This document shows, one piece after another, positions 23,701 to 34,289 of a DNA stretch of 64,000 nt. This DNA comes from Chimonanthus salicifolius (taxonomy: Eukaryota; Streptophyta; Magnoliopsida; Laurales; Calycanthaceae): NCBI GenBank assembly GCA_013350335.1, contig CM023537.1, positions 13,830,884 through 13,894,883 of the forward strand, given 5' to 3'. The notes under the pieces are model-generated. The model was not told where the DNA came from. It worked only from the letters and a program-made list of their open reading frames with translations, and did not search any database. Position 1 is the stretch's first letter. The number at the start of each line of letters is the position of its first letter. The translations under genes were made by a program, and so were the position numbers.

Positions 23701-26700
23701 TCATCGCTCTAAATCAATTACCAAAAGAGTGAAATCCTTGGTGTTAACCTTGATCAAGAGGATGCTTCTTGCTTTGCAGCCTTTTTGGTTGCCAGCCAGC
23801 TTCTCTCTCCTTAACCTTCCTTGGCCTTCCTTTGTGCATCGATACTCCTCACTCGTCCCTTTGAGAACCAATCATTGACAAGTTCAGCAAGAGACTTGCT
23901 TATTGGAGGGGCAAGTATCTCTCCTATTGCTTACCATGTTTACTTTCTCTCCGCATTTAAATGTTCAATGAAAGTAATTAATCATTTGGAGTGGATCGAG
24001 AGAGATTTCCTGTGTAGGGACTCCCCTAACAAAAAGAAAGATCATCTTTTCAATTGGGATCAAGTCTATCTCCCTATCCAAGCTGGTAGTCTTGGTGTTA
24101 GACTAGTTGACTTCGTTAACAAGGTGTTATTGGCTAAGTGGCTTTGGAGGATAGGTTCAGATGATGAAGCTCCTTGGAAATCCTTATTGTGTACGAAGTA
24201 CAATATTGGCAACTCGGGTTGGAGCATTAACCCAACCCCTCGGAGAGCTTCAAGAATGTAGCGAGCTATCAATGCTTGTGTAGAAAAGTTCAAGCAAGGT
24301 ATCGGATTCAGAGTTGGTAAAGGGAATGGAGTTTGGTTGTGGTTAGATCCTTGGTGCAACCCTTTAGCTCTTGCTGTTGTGTTCCCCTCTCTATTTTGGC
24401 TTGTTCCTGTTCCTGATGTCAATATTGCAGATTGTTTCTCTATGTTGGGGGACCAAATTGTTTGGGACATTCGCTTTTGCAAGCATCTCACTAATTAAGA
24501 AGCAGAAGACTTTGCCTTCCTCCTCCATCGTCTTAGCCTTGCCCACATTCACCCTTCTGAAGAAGATTCTCGTCTTTGGTGGCCCGACCCTTTGGCACTT
24601 TCTCAGTGAAGTCATTCGTGCGTAGTAATCATTGTGACGCCGCCCCCTTGTTGGCCAGGGTATTTGGTCGACTAATGCTCCTCCGTGGGCATTAGTTTTG
24701 TTAGGGTTGCAGGCCTTGGGAAGATTCTCACCTAAGACAGCATCCATAAGAGGTGTAGAATCATGCTGAGTGTCTGCCTCCTTTGTTTGCATGTTTTGGA
24801 AGATGTGGATCACCTTCTCATTCATTGCTCTTTCTCCTTGGGGGTTTGGGACTTCACTCTCCCTTTTCGAAGTTCAGTGTTTGATGCCTCCTACCATCAC
24901 TCTCCTCTTCTATGCTTGGATTTCCATAACAATCCTTCTAGAATCTCAGTCTTGTGGCAAATTGGCCTTGTATGCCATCATTTGGAGCTGTGGTGGGAGC
25001 AAAACAACAGCGTGTTCAGAAACAGGGCAGAATCCCCTATCGAGGTTGCGCAAAGAATTAAAGCTAAATGTGCTGCTTGGGTCTCTTCTCTTAAATAATT
25101 TAAGGATTTTTCATTTAGGAGTTAATTAGAGGTTGGAGGAGAGTTTTGGTTTGAATGTTTGATGTAGCTTGGCTTTCTTGAGTATCCTTTTCCTTGTTGT
25201 ATTTGTCTTTGGCTGGCCTTGGCTTGTTTGTACTTTTATTGCACTCCTTGTGCTTTTTAATGAAGAAATTTTCTTCCTGATTTTGGATTTGTTTTTCCAT
25301 AAGTAGGATTCTCATAATTAGAAAAATCTTTTACTTACAAATTTTTATGAATCCAAATTCATTTTTCTTTTCTTGGGAGACGCATGAATTTTTTAGAAAA
25401 TTAGAACTTTAGAAATGAAATCAAAGCAAACCTTTCCAACTAGATTATGGACCAGTAACAATTAAAAAAAGGACGAGTTTTCCACTGGCTATGCCAGTCA
25501 TGTGTCCAAGCCCTATTATTTGGTATCCAGGCTGCCCTTAGTGAATCTTCTTTCCCATAGTATATGGCAGGGGTGAAAAATTCGGCATCGGCCTATATTT
25601 TTCTCTCTTATTTTTTTTTAAAAATGTATCAATATCGGCGATATGTATCAAATATAGGCCGATACATATCATATTGGCCGATATATATAGGTTTTCAAAA
25701 CCGCTATATATCGTATCGGCCGATATCTCGACTCCTAATATATGCATTTTCTACTCAGTACCTTCTCTCTCTAAGGGTCTGCCTGGTATCTCACCTGCTC
25801 ATGATAATGCATTCTTCAAATTCTTTTCCACCGTCCTTGTAAAGAAGCATTCTTGTTCAATTTACTGGTTCATCTGGCCATAATTGCCTTCTCAGAAAAA
25901 TGCTTTGTTCAAGTCACCTAACCCTGTTGGATCCAAGAATGTAAGCACCAGATCTCACTTACCGTTCTGTGTTGTACCTCATACACTTTTTTTTTTTTTA
26001 ATGAATGATGTACCTCATACACTGTTGTGCTATCAGTTAATTTTCTCTACTTTATTTATCTTTGTTTCTGTGGTTCCCCTTACCACTTTTATCCATATAT
26101 AGATTCTGGGTTCATGTTTGACCCGCTTGTGAGTTGCAAGAGTGATCAATGTATTGGAGTGTTTCACTTTAGCAATAAAAGTACTGATGGCTGCACATGA
26201 CAGATGACTCGGCTTTTTGGTGTTGGTGATGAGTTTGGCGAGGATGCGATCCTAGGAAAGGTCGAGGGCATGAAAGATGTGATTGAAGAAGTGAATAGGC
26301 AATTCAAGGATCCAGTAAGATTTCTAAATTTTCGAACACTTTTTAATGTGCATATTTAAAGGCTTAGTATTTCATTTGGAGAAGTTGAGAACAAATGAGC
26401 ATTACCTTGCCATCTGCACAATGGAGAAACTCTAGTTAGATTTGTTAATTGCCATCTTGCTTTCATTCATTTAATTTCCATCTGACTTCTTGTTAGCCCC
26501 TTTGCTGTTGCCTGGTACATTTTTCCATGTTTTGAACCTGCTCTATTGGTTTTTTGTGTGCTTGTAATTTATTACTGTCTTCAGATATATATTGATGATG
26601 TCAAACTACTAGTGGATGAGTATATTAAAATGATAATTGCTTAAGTATTTTGTTTGGATATTGGTACATGCCAAGGTGTTGATTTCTAGGATTTTGTCAG

Positions 26701-29171
26701 GGGTAGTTTGTCCAAGCCCCCCAAACCTTACTCTGTTGATTTTAAGCAATTCCAATCACGCCATTAGCGTTGTGTCAACGGAATAGGGAAGAAAAATAAT
26801 AACTTGCTATTTATTTAAATTTAAATAATGAATGATACAGTAAATTCTTCTCTTTTAATATTAATGCTGCTGAGGTCTAACGGATAGGTTATCCTCCAAG
26901 TGGAGAGGAGTTTGTGCCTTCAATTCCTCACATTTGCTTCAAAGTAATCTTTTCTCTGCTCTAGATGATGGCAACTTCTTTTTTGAAAAGTAACTTCATT
27001 AAATCCATAAAATCACAAGGGAGAAACAAGAAATACAAAGAGAAGCAGGCCAAAAGAAATGCAGGGGTTGGAACAGGGAAGGAGAGGAAAAGAAATTGTG
27101 GTTCTGGGTTTCAGTGAACCAGGCCAAGATAGCATCGTTTGACACTGAAGGGGATGCGAAGGAAGCAATGAGGCATCTTTTTAGAGAATCAATCTTCTGC
27201 TGAACGGCACCTAAGCTTAGAATGATTGATTTTCCTTTATCAGTAACGACCGTCCACCCCGAGGAGGCCTACCACCTTAGCAGATGTAGGCTGCATGGAG
27301 GCATCAGATGCAATGGGGAGGGCAGGATAAATCAGTTGGGAAGCAGGTGGAGGGCTAGTGGGAGCAACGAATGCTCTAGGGGTTTTGTTAGCTGGACCGC
27401 CAATTTCTTGCCTTTGAAGAGTCTACCATTGACGTCCACCTCAGTGATGAACCGGACAAAGGCAAAACCACGATAATTTTGGGACTCCTTGCTAATAGAT
27501 ATGAAGCTATCAATGATTTTTCCCGATTTACTAAACAGAGCAAAGATGTCAAGTTTAGAGAAATAATTTGGAAGGTTAGAAATGAACAGGGAGATGGGAG
27601 TTTTTTCTCTTATCCTTCCATAGAGGGAAGGATGAGGAGGTGGGGTGCTTGGAGGAGGTACTGTGAGGGATAGGGATGAGTGGTGGTGGAAGGTTCAGGG
27701 GAGGAAAGGTAGCAGAGGGACGAGCAGAGGAGGGACACTTTTTTTTTTTTTTTCCCTTTCAATTCTGACACAAGATTTGGCAGTTGTATTTAGTTTCTTT
27801 TTGATTGAAAGTCAACTTCACTAACACCCATTACTTCAAATGGTGCAGTTGATTGTCTTAGTTTGATTCATGTTGAGTTCACTCTTTCTGGCATGGACTT
27901 CTTTGCTTGCATACAACTATCTATTCTGAACAGGATAATATTCATTAAACTTTTCATACTTGTTTAAAGCATGCATCTTTGTCACTTTAACTGTCTTTTC
28001 TTCTCTACCTTTTTTAACCTAAGTGGTCGCTGCCATGCTGATTTTCTATTTTGAATAGCATGATAAGAGATGTATTTACTCATAACTAATAGATGTTTCT
28101 ATGCATGTATAGATTCACAGTGTTGGTGTGTAGTCATGATTTCCATTGTGAGAGAGAGGGCTTGTTAGAGGTTCCCATGTTAAGGATCAACTTGTATTGT
28201 CACCTGTGTTAAAGATCTACTTATTATGTCATTCTCCTGTACATGACCTAGCATTTTCCTTTCTTTTGGAACAGGACTTGACAACTTTTATCTGTGTCTG
28301 CATTCCGGAGTTCCTTTCTCTCTACGAAACAGAGAGGTTGGTGCAAGAACTCACAAAGTTTGAGATTGATACACACAATATCATCATTAATCAAGTACTT
28401 TTTGATGATGAAGGTATATTACATTTTTGAGCCAAACTAGGGTATGCAATCATGCATGAAGCTCGTTTTCATGTTCTACTACCCATAAAATGTTTACCGC
28501 CACAGCATATGGATTGACATTATCGTTTTTTTTATAGCTGTTGAATCCAAATTAATGAAAGCTCGAATGCGGATGCAGCAAAAATACCTTGATCAGTTCT
28601 ACATGTTGTATGATGACTTCCACATCACCAAGTTGCCATTGCTTCCACAAGAGGTTAGCTTTCAGAAATTTTTGTGGTATAGGTTGTTAATTCAGCATGT
28701 ACTTTTCCGTGCATCCATCTTGAGAATGTGGTATTGTCACATCGAGAAACATCTATAAGTTGGGCCAGAAGTGTAGGTCACTGAGCCCAAAATTTGGATG
28801 GTTCTTGAAGCTTTCCATTCTTGTAGCTGTGTGCACTTACAGTGAGTGGATAGCTGACTTGCGGTAGTCCTCTGGTGATCCCACTACATGAGTGGGACAC
28901 ATCTCACACATGCTTCATTCTCATCTGTTATCAAACTTTCTTTGCTGAGTTCATTGCATGAACAGCATGTGTAACTGGAAGTTGATTTTCACAGGTGACT
29001 GGTGTAGAAGCATTGAAATCATTTTGTCCTCACTTTTTATCACCATACAAGCCAGCTTTCACGAGAGACACAATTGAGGGGCTGGAGCAGAGGGTAGCCA
29101 TATTGAGCTCACAGCTTAAAGAAGCTGAAATGGAGCTAGATAAACTGAAAAAAGGAAAGCAGAAGGCCTAA
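16836..29171 (+). CDS. GET3A: GET3 / TRC40 (ArsA-type) ATPase, cytosolic GET3a-like
   Basis: Seven exons: 16836-17105, 18599-18723, 22364-22514, 26204-26314, 28275-28413, 28538-28653 and 28995-29171 (stop TAA), all GT-AG with matching phases, giving 362 residues. GET3 is the homodimeric ATPase that carries tail-anchored membrane proteins to the ER through the GET1/GET2-type receptor. Motifs seen: deviant P-loop [10 protein letters not shown] (30-39), switch [11 protein letters not shown] (61-70), switch [12 protein letters not shown] (145-154), the client-groove region [20 protein letters not shown] and [15 protein letters not shown] in exon 5. The C-terminus is a predicted helix rich in Glu/Lys ([20 protein letters not shown]). 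There is no chloroplast transit peptide, so this is the cytosolic type. Where animal and fungal GET3 proteins carry a CxxC zinc motif, this one reads [19 protein letters not shown] without cysteines, as I recall for plant GET3a. The gene is long because of transposon-filled introns (3.6-3.7 kb each for introns 2 and 3). Confidence 0.97.
17980..18007 (+). repeat. (TC)n microsatellite in GET3 intron 1
   Basis: A clean run of about 13 CT dinucleotides in non-coding intron sequence. Confidence 0.9.
19828..20660 (+). mobile_element. LINE fragment: RNase H domain (GET3 intron 2)
   Basis: In forward frames it reads [14 protein letters not shown], then [20 protein letters not shown] with KPGPTGIGV, then [20 protein letters not shown]. 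These are the linker and RNase H (RVT_3) signature of plant LINE ORF2, including the FNVDGA motif with its catalytic Asp. Frameshifts separate the pieces, so it is inactive. The 3' end is T-rich and runs into an AT/AG microsatellite at 20672-20718. Confidence 0.82.
20672..20718 (+). repeat. (TA)n(GA)n compound microsatellite
   Basis: About 14 TA units pass directly into about 9 AG units after the LINE 3' end. Confidence 0.92.
20836..21290 (+). mobile_element. Second LINE fragment: end of RNase H domain and 3' tail
   Basis: Translation in the forward direction gives HIPRSAN followed by [16 protein letters not shown], the usual C-terminal end of the LINE RNase H domain, then a stop, a C-run plus (TC)n tract (about 21098-21128) and a T-rich 3' region. 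It is a separate copy from the fragment at 19828. Confidence 0.7.
22063..22179. mobile_element. 117-bp mini-inverted-repeat element with internal duplication
   Basis: Perfect 12-bp inverted ends AACTCTAAGACC (22063-22074) and GGTCTTAGAGTT (22168-22179) enclose two direct copies of a unit with TTTGAGTATGAGAGCATTGG. No target duplication is obvious. It sits in GET3 intron 2, about 190 bp before exon 3. Confidence 0.55.
23540..25300 (+). mobile_element. LINE fragment: reverse transcriptase C-terminal half through zinc-finger region (GET3 intron 3)
   Basis: Forward frames give [20 protein letters not shown] and [19 protein letters not shown], the reverse-transcriptase palm/thumb border. Next come [22 protein letters not shown] residues, [40 protein letters not shown] and [18 protein letters not shown], the CCHC-like zf-RVT. 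Stops and frame changes show it is inactive. The T-rich 3' end near 25240-25300 contains TTTTTAATGAAGAAATTTTC, the typical LINE 3' terminus. It is in the same sense as GET3. Confidence 0.85.
25568..25736. mobile_element. Palindrome-rich MITE (ATCGGCCGAT family), copy 2
   Basis: The shortest copy (169 bp) starts CAGGGGTGAAAAAT and ends CGACTCCT. Flanking 9-mers AGTATATGG (25559-25567) and AATATATGC (25737-25745) agree at 7 of 9 bases, an aged target duplication. Inside are ATCGGCGATATG, TTGGCCGATATA and ATCGGCCGATATC words. It lies in GET3 intron 3. Confidence 0.75.
26970..27745 (-). mobile_element. LINE fragment carrying an ORF1 RNA-recognition motif (GET3 intron 4)
   Basis: Reading minus from about 27590, the translation is [20 protein letters not shown], then [10 protein letters not shown], then [10 protein letters not shown]. 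These are the RNP2 and RNP1 motifs of an RRM, preceded by a Pro-rich stretch and followed by [16 protein letters not shown] after a small in-frame gap. RRM-type ORF1 proteins are known from one clade of plant LINEs. The left end (about 26970-27060) looks like a LINE 3' terminus, so ORF2 is deleted. It could instead be a host RRM retrocopy, but the surroundings favour a LINE. Confidence 0.65.
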
Positions 29172-30123
29172 CCTTTTTGCCGCGGCACTGGTTTGATTCT
29201 TTCATTTCTCCTGCTGCCTGCGGTTAAGAAGAAATGGGTCGCATTGCTTTGGGAGGCTGTTGCATCTAAGGCTGAGTTTTGCTACCTCTGTTTTGGTTGC
29301 TCTCATGCATATTTCTTTATTCCATTCCTTGAGTTCAAATTCTGATTTCTGGTCTGGAGTAGGAGTCATTTTCAAGAATTTACTTGTTTAGACAGCATTG
29401 TTGATGTATGTCAGCACGCGGTAAAAAATTCTAGTGGTTATCTTTCACCCTTTTTTTTGTTGTTGAAAGTAAAGGTTACACCTTTCGAGGTTCGATATTT
29501 TCTGTTTGGCCTGTTTGCTATCGTCGGTCTGATCAAGTGAAAGTTTCGATTGTACTCTTTCGCAATAATGCCCATGCCCACGGCATGAAGGTTTTGGGTT
29601 GGCCTTCTCAGCCGGAGGTTGTTGGGACCTGGCTTGGACTGTAGGGAGATAAAGAGTAAGCAAGGCCAGCATTTGCAAGGCATGGACACTTCCTGCAAAA
29701 TGGAGACCATGGCTATCAGGGTGCAAAATGAATTCTTGAACTGAGCTGGGTTATGAATATTGAAATTGAAATGTTAAATGTGAAATAAATTGTGGGATGA
29801 AATAATGAAACCAGAGATCCAAGGTTCGAGTCTCGTAGTCACCTGATGCTCCTGTCTTGCAGGGACTTGCTTATATATGAAGTTTTATTCGATGTTCTTG
29901 TACTTGGAGAGTGGTGGAGGTCTTGGGTTTTTTTTGACATTAAATAGGAAAAAAGAAATAATGAAATCACAATAAACATTTGAGGAGCAATTGAGAAGTG
30001 AATTTAACTGACAATGAGATTCTCTGTATTGATAAACCTAGATCCATTGTCTTTTTTTTTTTTTGCTTAAAAGAAAAACGAAAAAAGAAAATAATGAGTA
30101 GATTAAAAAATAGTAGCATCTAA
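29172..30123. other. Intergenic: GET3 3' flank and start of the duplicated block
   Basis: The GET3 3' untranslated region should occupy the first 200-300 bases. No gene is supported. From about 29985 the sequence matches 44096 onward, the beginning of a local duplication. Confidence 0.5.
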
Positions 30124-30132
30124 GATGCAATC

Positions 30133-30358
30133 CAGGGGTGCAAATATCGGTCGATATGAATCATATCGGCCACTATGATTGAAACCACATTATAGTGGCA
30201 GATATGATTCGTATCGGCCGATATGTCGATATTTCGAACGTATCATATCGGCCGATATTGACCGTTTTTTAAAAAAAAATGAGAAGAGAGAATAATATCG
30301 GCCGATAATGATATATTGGTTGATATATCGTATCGGCTGATATCGAATTTTGCACCTT
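30133..30358. mobile_element. Palindrome-rich MITE (ATCGGCCGAT family), copy 3
   Basis: The 226-bp copy starts CAGGGGTGCAAATATCGG (from 30133) and ends GAATTTTGCACCTT, an inverted pair. Flanking 9-mers GATGCAATC (30124-30132) and GATACATTG (30359-30367) agree at 6 of 9. Inside, ATCGGCCGATAT recurs. The sister duplicate near 44205-44230 lacks it, consistent with insertion after duplication. Confidence 0.75.
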
Positions 30359-30575
30359 GATACATTGATTGGATTTCATATTTAGATAAATGATCCTCCG
30401 AATTTTGAATACATAAGAGTATTGAATTTTGATGATCCCGAGGCAACTTCTTAATAAAATAAAAGTGTATTGAGCTTTAAGGATTGTTTGTCAACCAGGA
30501 GCATGGAAAATGAGGTATTTTTTCTTTCATAGAATGAGAACTTCTTGTCAAGATCACATGAAATGAAACATTTTT

Positions 30576-31253
30576 GTAGGGCTGAAATTGGGTTAAGTCG
30601 AGTCAAGTTTTTTCCAACCCAACATGACTCGAGTCAATAAAATATGGAATCCCACCCGATCCGAACTTTTGATCCGAAATTCTCGACTTGACCTGACCCG
30701 AATTCTAATCCGACTCAACCTGAATTTTGACCCAACCTCTGAAATCGGGTTAAGTCGAGTCAAGTTTTTTACAACCCAACATGACTCGAGTCAATAAAAT
30801 ATGGAATCCCACCCGACCCGAACTTCTGATCCGAAATTCTCGACTTGACCTGACCCGAATTCTAACCCGACTCAACCTGAATTTTGACCCGACCTCTGAA
30901 ATTGGGTTAAGTCGAGTCAAGTTTTTTACAACCCAACATGACTCGAGTCAATAAAATATGGAATCCCACCCGACCCAAACTTCTGATCCGAAATTCTCGA
31001 CTTGACCTGACCTGAATTCTAACCCGACTCAACCTGAATTTTGACCCGACCTGTATTTTGAAACCATTTTAGCCAGATTGGATCGAGTTTTGTCGGGTCG
31101 GGTTAACTTGAAAATCCCTTAACTCGACCCGACTAGAATTCCATGTGGGTTTATGTCTTCTCAACCCAACCCGACCCTCTGACCCAACTCGCATGACTCG
31201 ACCCGCATGATTTCTCGGGTCGGATCAAAACCCAACCCAAGTTTCACCCCTAC
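30576..31253. mobile_element. 678-bp TIR element with 157-bp internal tandem repeats
   Basis: Ends are inverted: GTAGGGCTGAAATTGGG on the left and, on the other strand, GTAGGGGTGAAACTTGGG on the right. A 6-bp direct repeat ATTTTT (30570-30575, 31254-31259) flanks it. Two uninterrupted sister copies of the surrounding sequence (about 33795-33815 and 44675-44690) carry the empty site with ATTTTT or TTTTTT only once. No coding capacity is seen. Confidence 0.75.
30583..31053. repeat. Tandem repeat, three copies of 157 bp
   Basis: Units begin TGAAATTGGGTTAAGTCGAG or TGAAATCGGG at 30583, 30740 and 30897 and are more than 95% alike by eye. They are dominated by CGACTCGACCC-type words (ACTCGAGTCAAT, CCCGACCCGAAC). 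The element's right part (31054-31253) carries similar words in the opposite orientation. Confidence 0.92.
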
Positions 31254-32439
31254 ATTTTTCTGTCATTTTAAAGTATCCATTTTTCTAAAGGGATAGGAAA
31301 ATTTATTGTTTCTCTCTCGCCAAGATAATAATTTATCTATTTTCAATAAAAATAATTTTTTGATGCAAACAACCAAAACGAACATGATTTTTTTTTTCTA
31401 TAGAATTGCTTTTCTTCAAAGAAATACACAGAAACATCTTAAAGTTTTGGAAACTTTGTAGCCACCAATATAGGGATTCCCTCCAATAATAAGAAATAGA
31501 CAAAGTTCAAATGAGCTTACAGGGGTCCATTTAGTCCCATTTCCCTTCACACTCTATTATCCAATTTGAATCGATTCTTAGTTGATCTCACTTTTTGGAT
31601 TTAAATCCATTTATCGTTAAAAATTACGTCTTTTTAAATTCAATTAACTTAATTTTCTACTAGAAATATCATCTCAAAAATATTTTTCAAATGGATCCGA
31701 TCCCTTCCCTTACCTTCATCCATATTGGCCCCCACCATCGTGCATGCGCGATGTCGCCTTAGTGAACCCGGTTGGCAAGTGATGTACAATCATGGGATTA
31801 TGTAATCCAAGTCTTTTTATATGAATTAGATTGCCCGTTGTTTTTACAGTACTCATTAGTTTTTCATTTTCTGTCTTGTGTATGAATTAGGGCGTAATTT
31901 AATTGTCATCTATTAACAATTGCCTTTATATATTTAATAAATTTTAAGAGTGTATGGACAAAATTACTGATTTGTCTTCTTCCCCTTCTTAACAAAACAT
32001 GCTATTAAGAGAAAAATAAAATAAAATAGAGCATAAGTTAAGAGAAAACTCTAATTTTGAAAAAAAAAGATTTGATGTTTTTTATAAAAGTATTTGAACT
32101 TATCTTTTTTATTTACTTGCTATTATTTAAATGATAAAAATGAATTGAAGTTACAAAGTGGTAAAATATATGAGTATTCTTATCATTTCCTTTTCTCTTT
32201 TAGATTTTTTTTTAATTGAGATTATATTGTAAAATGGATAATATATATTTTCAGAAATGAAAATTCATTTCTATTTTATTAGAGAGGATAGTGTCTCAAT
32301 TAAAAATTAGCCTGTATATTTTTATATTAATGAGAATACACTCAATCATTACTCTCTTTATACCATTTTAACTGTATAATTATAAGTAAAAAGTTCAATT
32401 AGTTTAAATTTTTAAAATTAAATTAACTTCACTTCTTCT

Positions 32440-33700
32440 TCTACCCTGCTGAGGTAGGTGAGAAATCACGTGAAGCAATGAAGAAACATCCACTGAAAAT
32501 GTTCTCTTCTGATCTCAGACACTGGAGCACTGGAACTCTCGAAATGGATAATTTGCAGAAGGGCAGTTACAAATGGAAAGTTAAAAATTGAATTTTAATT
32601 TAATAAAATGTAGCACTTGATGGGTTTCACTCACCCTAGTGGAGTAAAATATAACCATATTAATGTATTAAATAAAGAAAATATTTCTTATTTAGATATG
32701 TTCATCTTCTACTTATGTAGGTCTGGTTACCTGTGTGGTTGATTTAGAATCACAATTCACAAACTTGGGTGAATCACGTTATTTATATGTTAGTGGTGCA
32801 ATGCAATACTGGAGTAAGAAGATGGGTAGAATCATGCAATTTCTAAGGGGTGCCTCTGCTGGAGCAGCTCAACCTAGCGGCCTCTTCTTCTTGATTTGCA
32901 TGCTCGTCGTTTCGCTTTTTGTCATATCCATGATCATCTTCTCTTGTGGTGACCATGGCTCTGGCAAATCCAATAAACCCAAGAAACAGCACACCAGCCG
33001 CATTGAAAAGTCCAATTCTACGGCAGTCAGTGCTACCCGTGCCGGGTATGGCTTCAGTGGTAGAGATGGTGGCGGCGGCCACGGTGGAGCGTCCAATTAT
33101 TCTGCAATCAATGCTGCCTTTGCCGGGTATGGCTTCGTTGGTGGAGATGGTGACTGTGGCGGTCATGGCCATGGTGGAGCTTCTGGTGGTCATGGGCATG
33201 GAGGAGGCGGCGGTGGCGGTCATGGCCATGGTGGAGCTTCTGGTGGTAATGGTCATGGAGGAGGCGGCGGAGGCGGTTATTGATGTCAGATGTACTGTAG
33301 TGTTTGCACTTTGCAATATAATTTAGCTTTAGCATCAGCAAAGAAATTACTGTTTATCTCTACTTATGTAATGTGTTCTGGTCTTAGTTGTTGTTGGTTG
33401 ATGTTTTTATTATGCTAGTGTTGTTTTAGTAAAAATCTTCAATGGATTAGTAAGGGTGAAAACCCAAAATCTGAGAAACATTACCTTGATAATTATTTCA
33501 TGCTGGCTATTTGGGTTGAAGAAACAAAATTTAAAATAATGCAAATGAATGATTTGAATAAGAGAGGATGTGAACACCCAAGAATCTTCACAAATCACTG
33601 ATTTGTAAGACAATTATTTCCAGTGGATCTAATTTTTCATGTGATTCTATATTCATGAATAATTTAAATTTCTCCATGAATGATCTAGATTCTCTATAAG
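32440..33700 (+). repeat. Gly/His-rich gene unit 1 of 4 (gene plus flanks)
   Basis: The gene and its flanks are repeated at about 42580-43720, 47030-48180 and 49640-50870. Shared upstream words include CTTCATCTTCTACTTAT and GTGGTTGATTTAGA about 60-130 bp before the start. Shared downstream words include GAAATTACTGTTTATCTCTA and AGTAAGGGTGAAAACCCAAA. Confidence 0.85.
32822..33283 (+). CDS. Small single-span Gly/His-rich protein, paralogue 1 (longest)
   Basis: 153 residues. I do not recognise a named family. The start MGRIMQFLRGASAG is chosen because it is the only start shared by all four paralogues; an in-frame ATG seven codons upstream (32801) exists only here. Order: short basic N-terminus; hydrophobic span GLFFLICMLVVSLFVISMII (about 19-38) ending SCGDHGSGKSNKPKK; a spacer; then two AGYGF-containing units followed by Gly/His repeats (GGHGHGGASGGHGHGGGGGG) and a C-terminal Tyr. 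The look is of a membrane-anchored or secreted glycine-rich protein with a His-rich, possibly metal-binding tail; this is inference. Relative to paralogue 4 it has an extra internal repeat unit. Single exon. 5' and 3' flanks are conserved with the three other copies, so it is probably a real transcribed gene. Confidence 0.65.
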   Translation: MGRIMQFLRGASAGAAQPSGLFFLICMLVVSLFVISMIIFSCGDHGSGKSNKPKKQHTSRIEKSNSTAVSATRAGYGFSGRDGGGGHGGASNYSAINAAFAGYGFVGGDGDCGGHGHGGASGGHGHGGGGGGGHGHGGASGGNGHGGGGGGGY

Positions 33701-34107
33701 GATTGTTTCTCAATAAAGAGCATGAAAAATGAGATATTTCTTTCATCCTTCTTAAGATTGGGACTTTTTATCGAAATCACAAGAAATGAGATATTTTTCT
33801 ATCATTCTAAAGTATTCGTTTCTCTTCAGGAGATAAGGAAAATTTAATATTTCTCTCTCGTCAAGGCAATACTTCATCTATTTTCAACAAAAATAAATTT
33901 TTTTATGTAAACATACACTTAAATGTCATGAACATTAAAAGAGACATTGATTCTTAACCGTTTGATGCTTAGAGACACTTAATAGATTTAATTAATTTTA
34001 ATAAAAATAAGTTCTAATATGAGTTTTGAAGCCCCACATCAGTCTAATTCTCTCGGTGCAGTCATGCAAAGTAATATGTATACTACTGCAAAGTAAGGTA
34101 TGGACAT

Positions 34108-34264
34108 TTTTTTGGATTAACATGTAGGAAACTCAGACACAGTTCTAATAAAACTCTCACGGATGAGTCCACCACCCATAAGGCACACGAAGATTAGGTC
34201 ATGGGGGCTCGAACCTGCAACCTCACGCTTCTTGAGGCGGGAGGCAACCAATTGAGCTACACCC
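34108..34264 (-). mobile_element. tRNA-derived SINE, copy 3
   Basis: On the minus strand it reads GGGTGTAGCTCAATTGGTTG (A-box), CCGCCTCAAGAAGCG, GGTTCGAGCC (B-box), then the shared body and an A-run at the 34110 end. This is the best preserved promoter region of the copies in the window. Confidence 0.85.
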
Positions 34265-34289
34265 ATGTGGATATAGATTATACTACGAA

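Larger units (their letters stand above)
29985..32045. repeat. Segmental duplication block A (matches 44096-45607)
   Basis: Long collinear similarity to 44096-45607: for example AACATTTGAGGAGCAATTGA, then CGAATTTTGAATAC, then CTTTAAGGATTGTTTGTCAA, then TAGCCACCA, then CAAATGGATCCGA, then ATTAACAATTG and CTTCTTCCCCTTCTTAACAA in the same order. Differences are mostly single bases plus insertions: the MITE at 30133 and the TIR element at 30576 in this copy, two SINEs in the other. Confidence 0.85.

Noticed and set aside
26970..27745. Host RNA-binding protein gene in GET3 intron
   Set aside because: The RRM is broken by a deletion, lacks a complete frame and lies beside a LINE 3' end, so LINE ORF1 is the simpler explanation.
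29438..29726. Overlapping minus-strand frames after GET3
   Set aside because: Two frames are open over the same bases without motifs; region is probably GET3 3' flank.
30583..31053. CRISPR-like or bacterial repeat array
   Set aside because: Units are 157-bp head-to-tail without unique spacers, in a plant genome and inside a TIR element.
32735..32821. Longer N-terminus for paralogue 1
   Set aside because: The extended frame begins with GTG and the other copies have only the ATG of MxRIM in common; the extra ATG at 32801 is not shared.
32843..33316. 157-codon minus-strand frame rich in Thr/Met/Ala across paralogue 1, with similar ones at 42969-43271 and 50226-50480
   Set aside because: Antisense reading of Gly/His codons. 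The plus frame has a membrane span and is the one conserved across paralogues.
34200..34270. Functional tRNA gene
   Set aside because: A- and B-boxes are present but the sequence continues into the SINE body and tail and does not close an acceptor stem.
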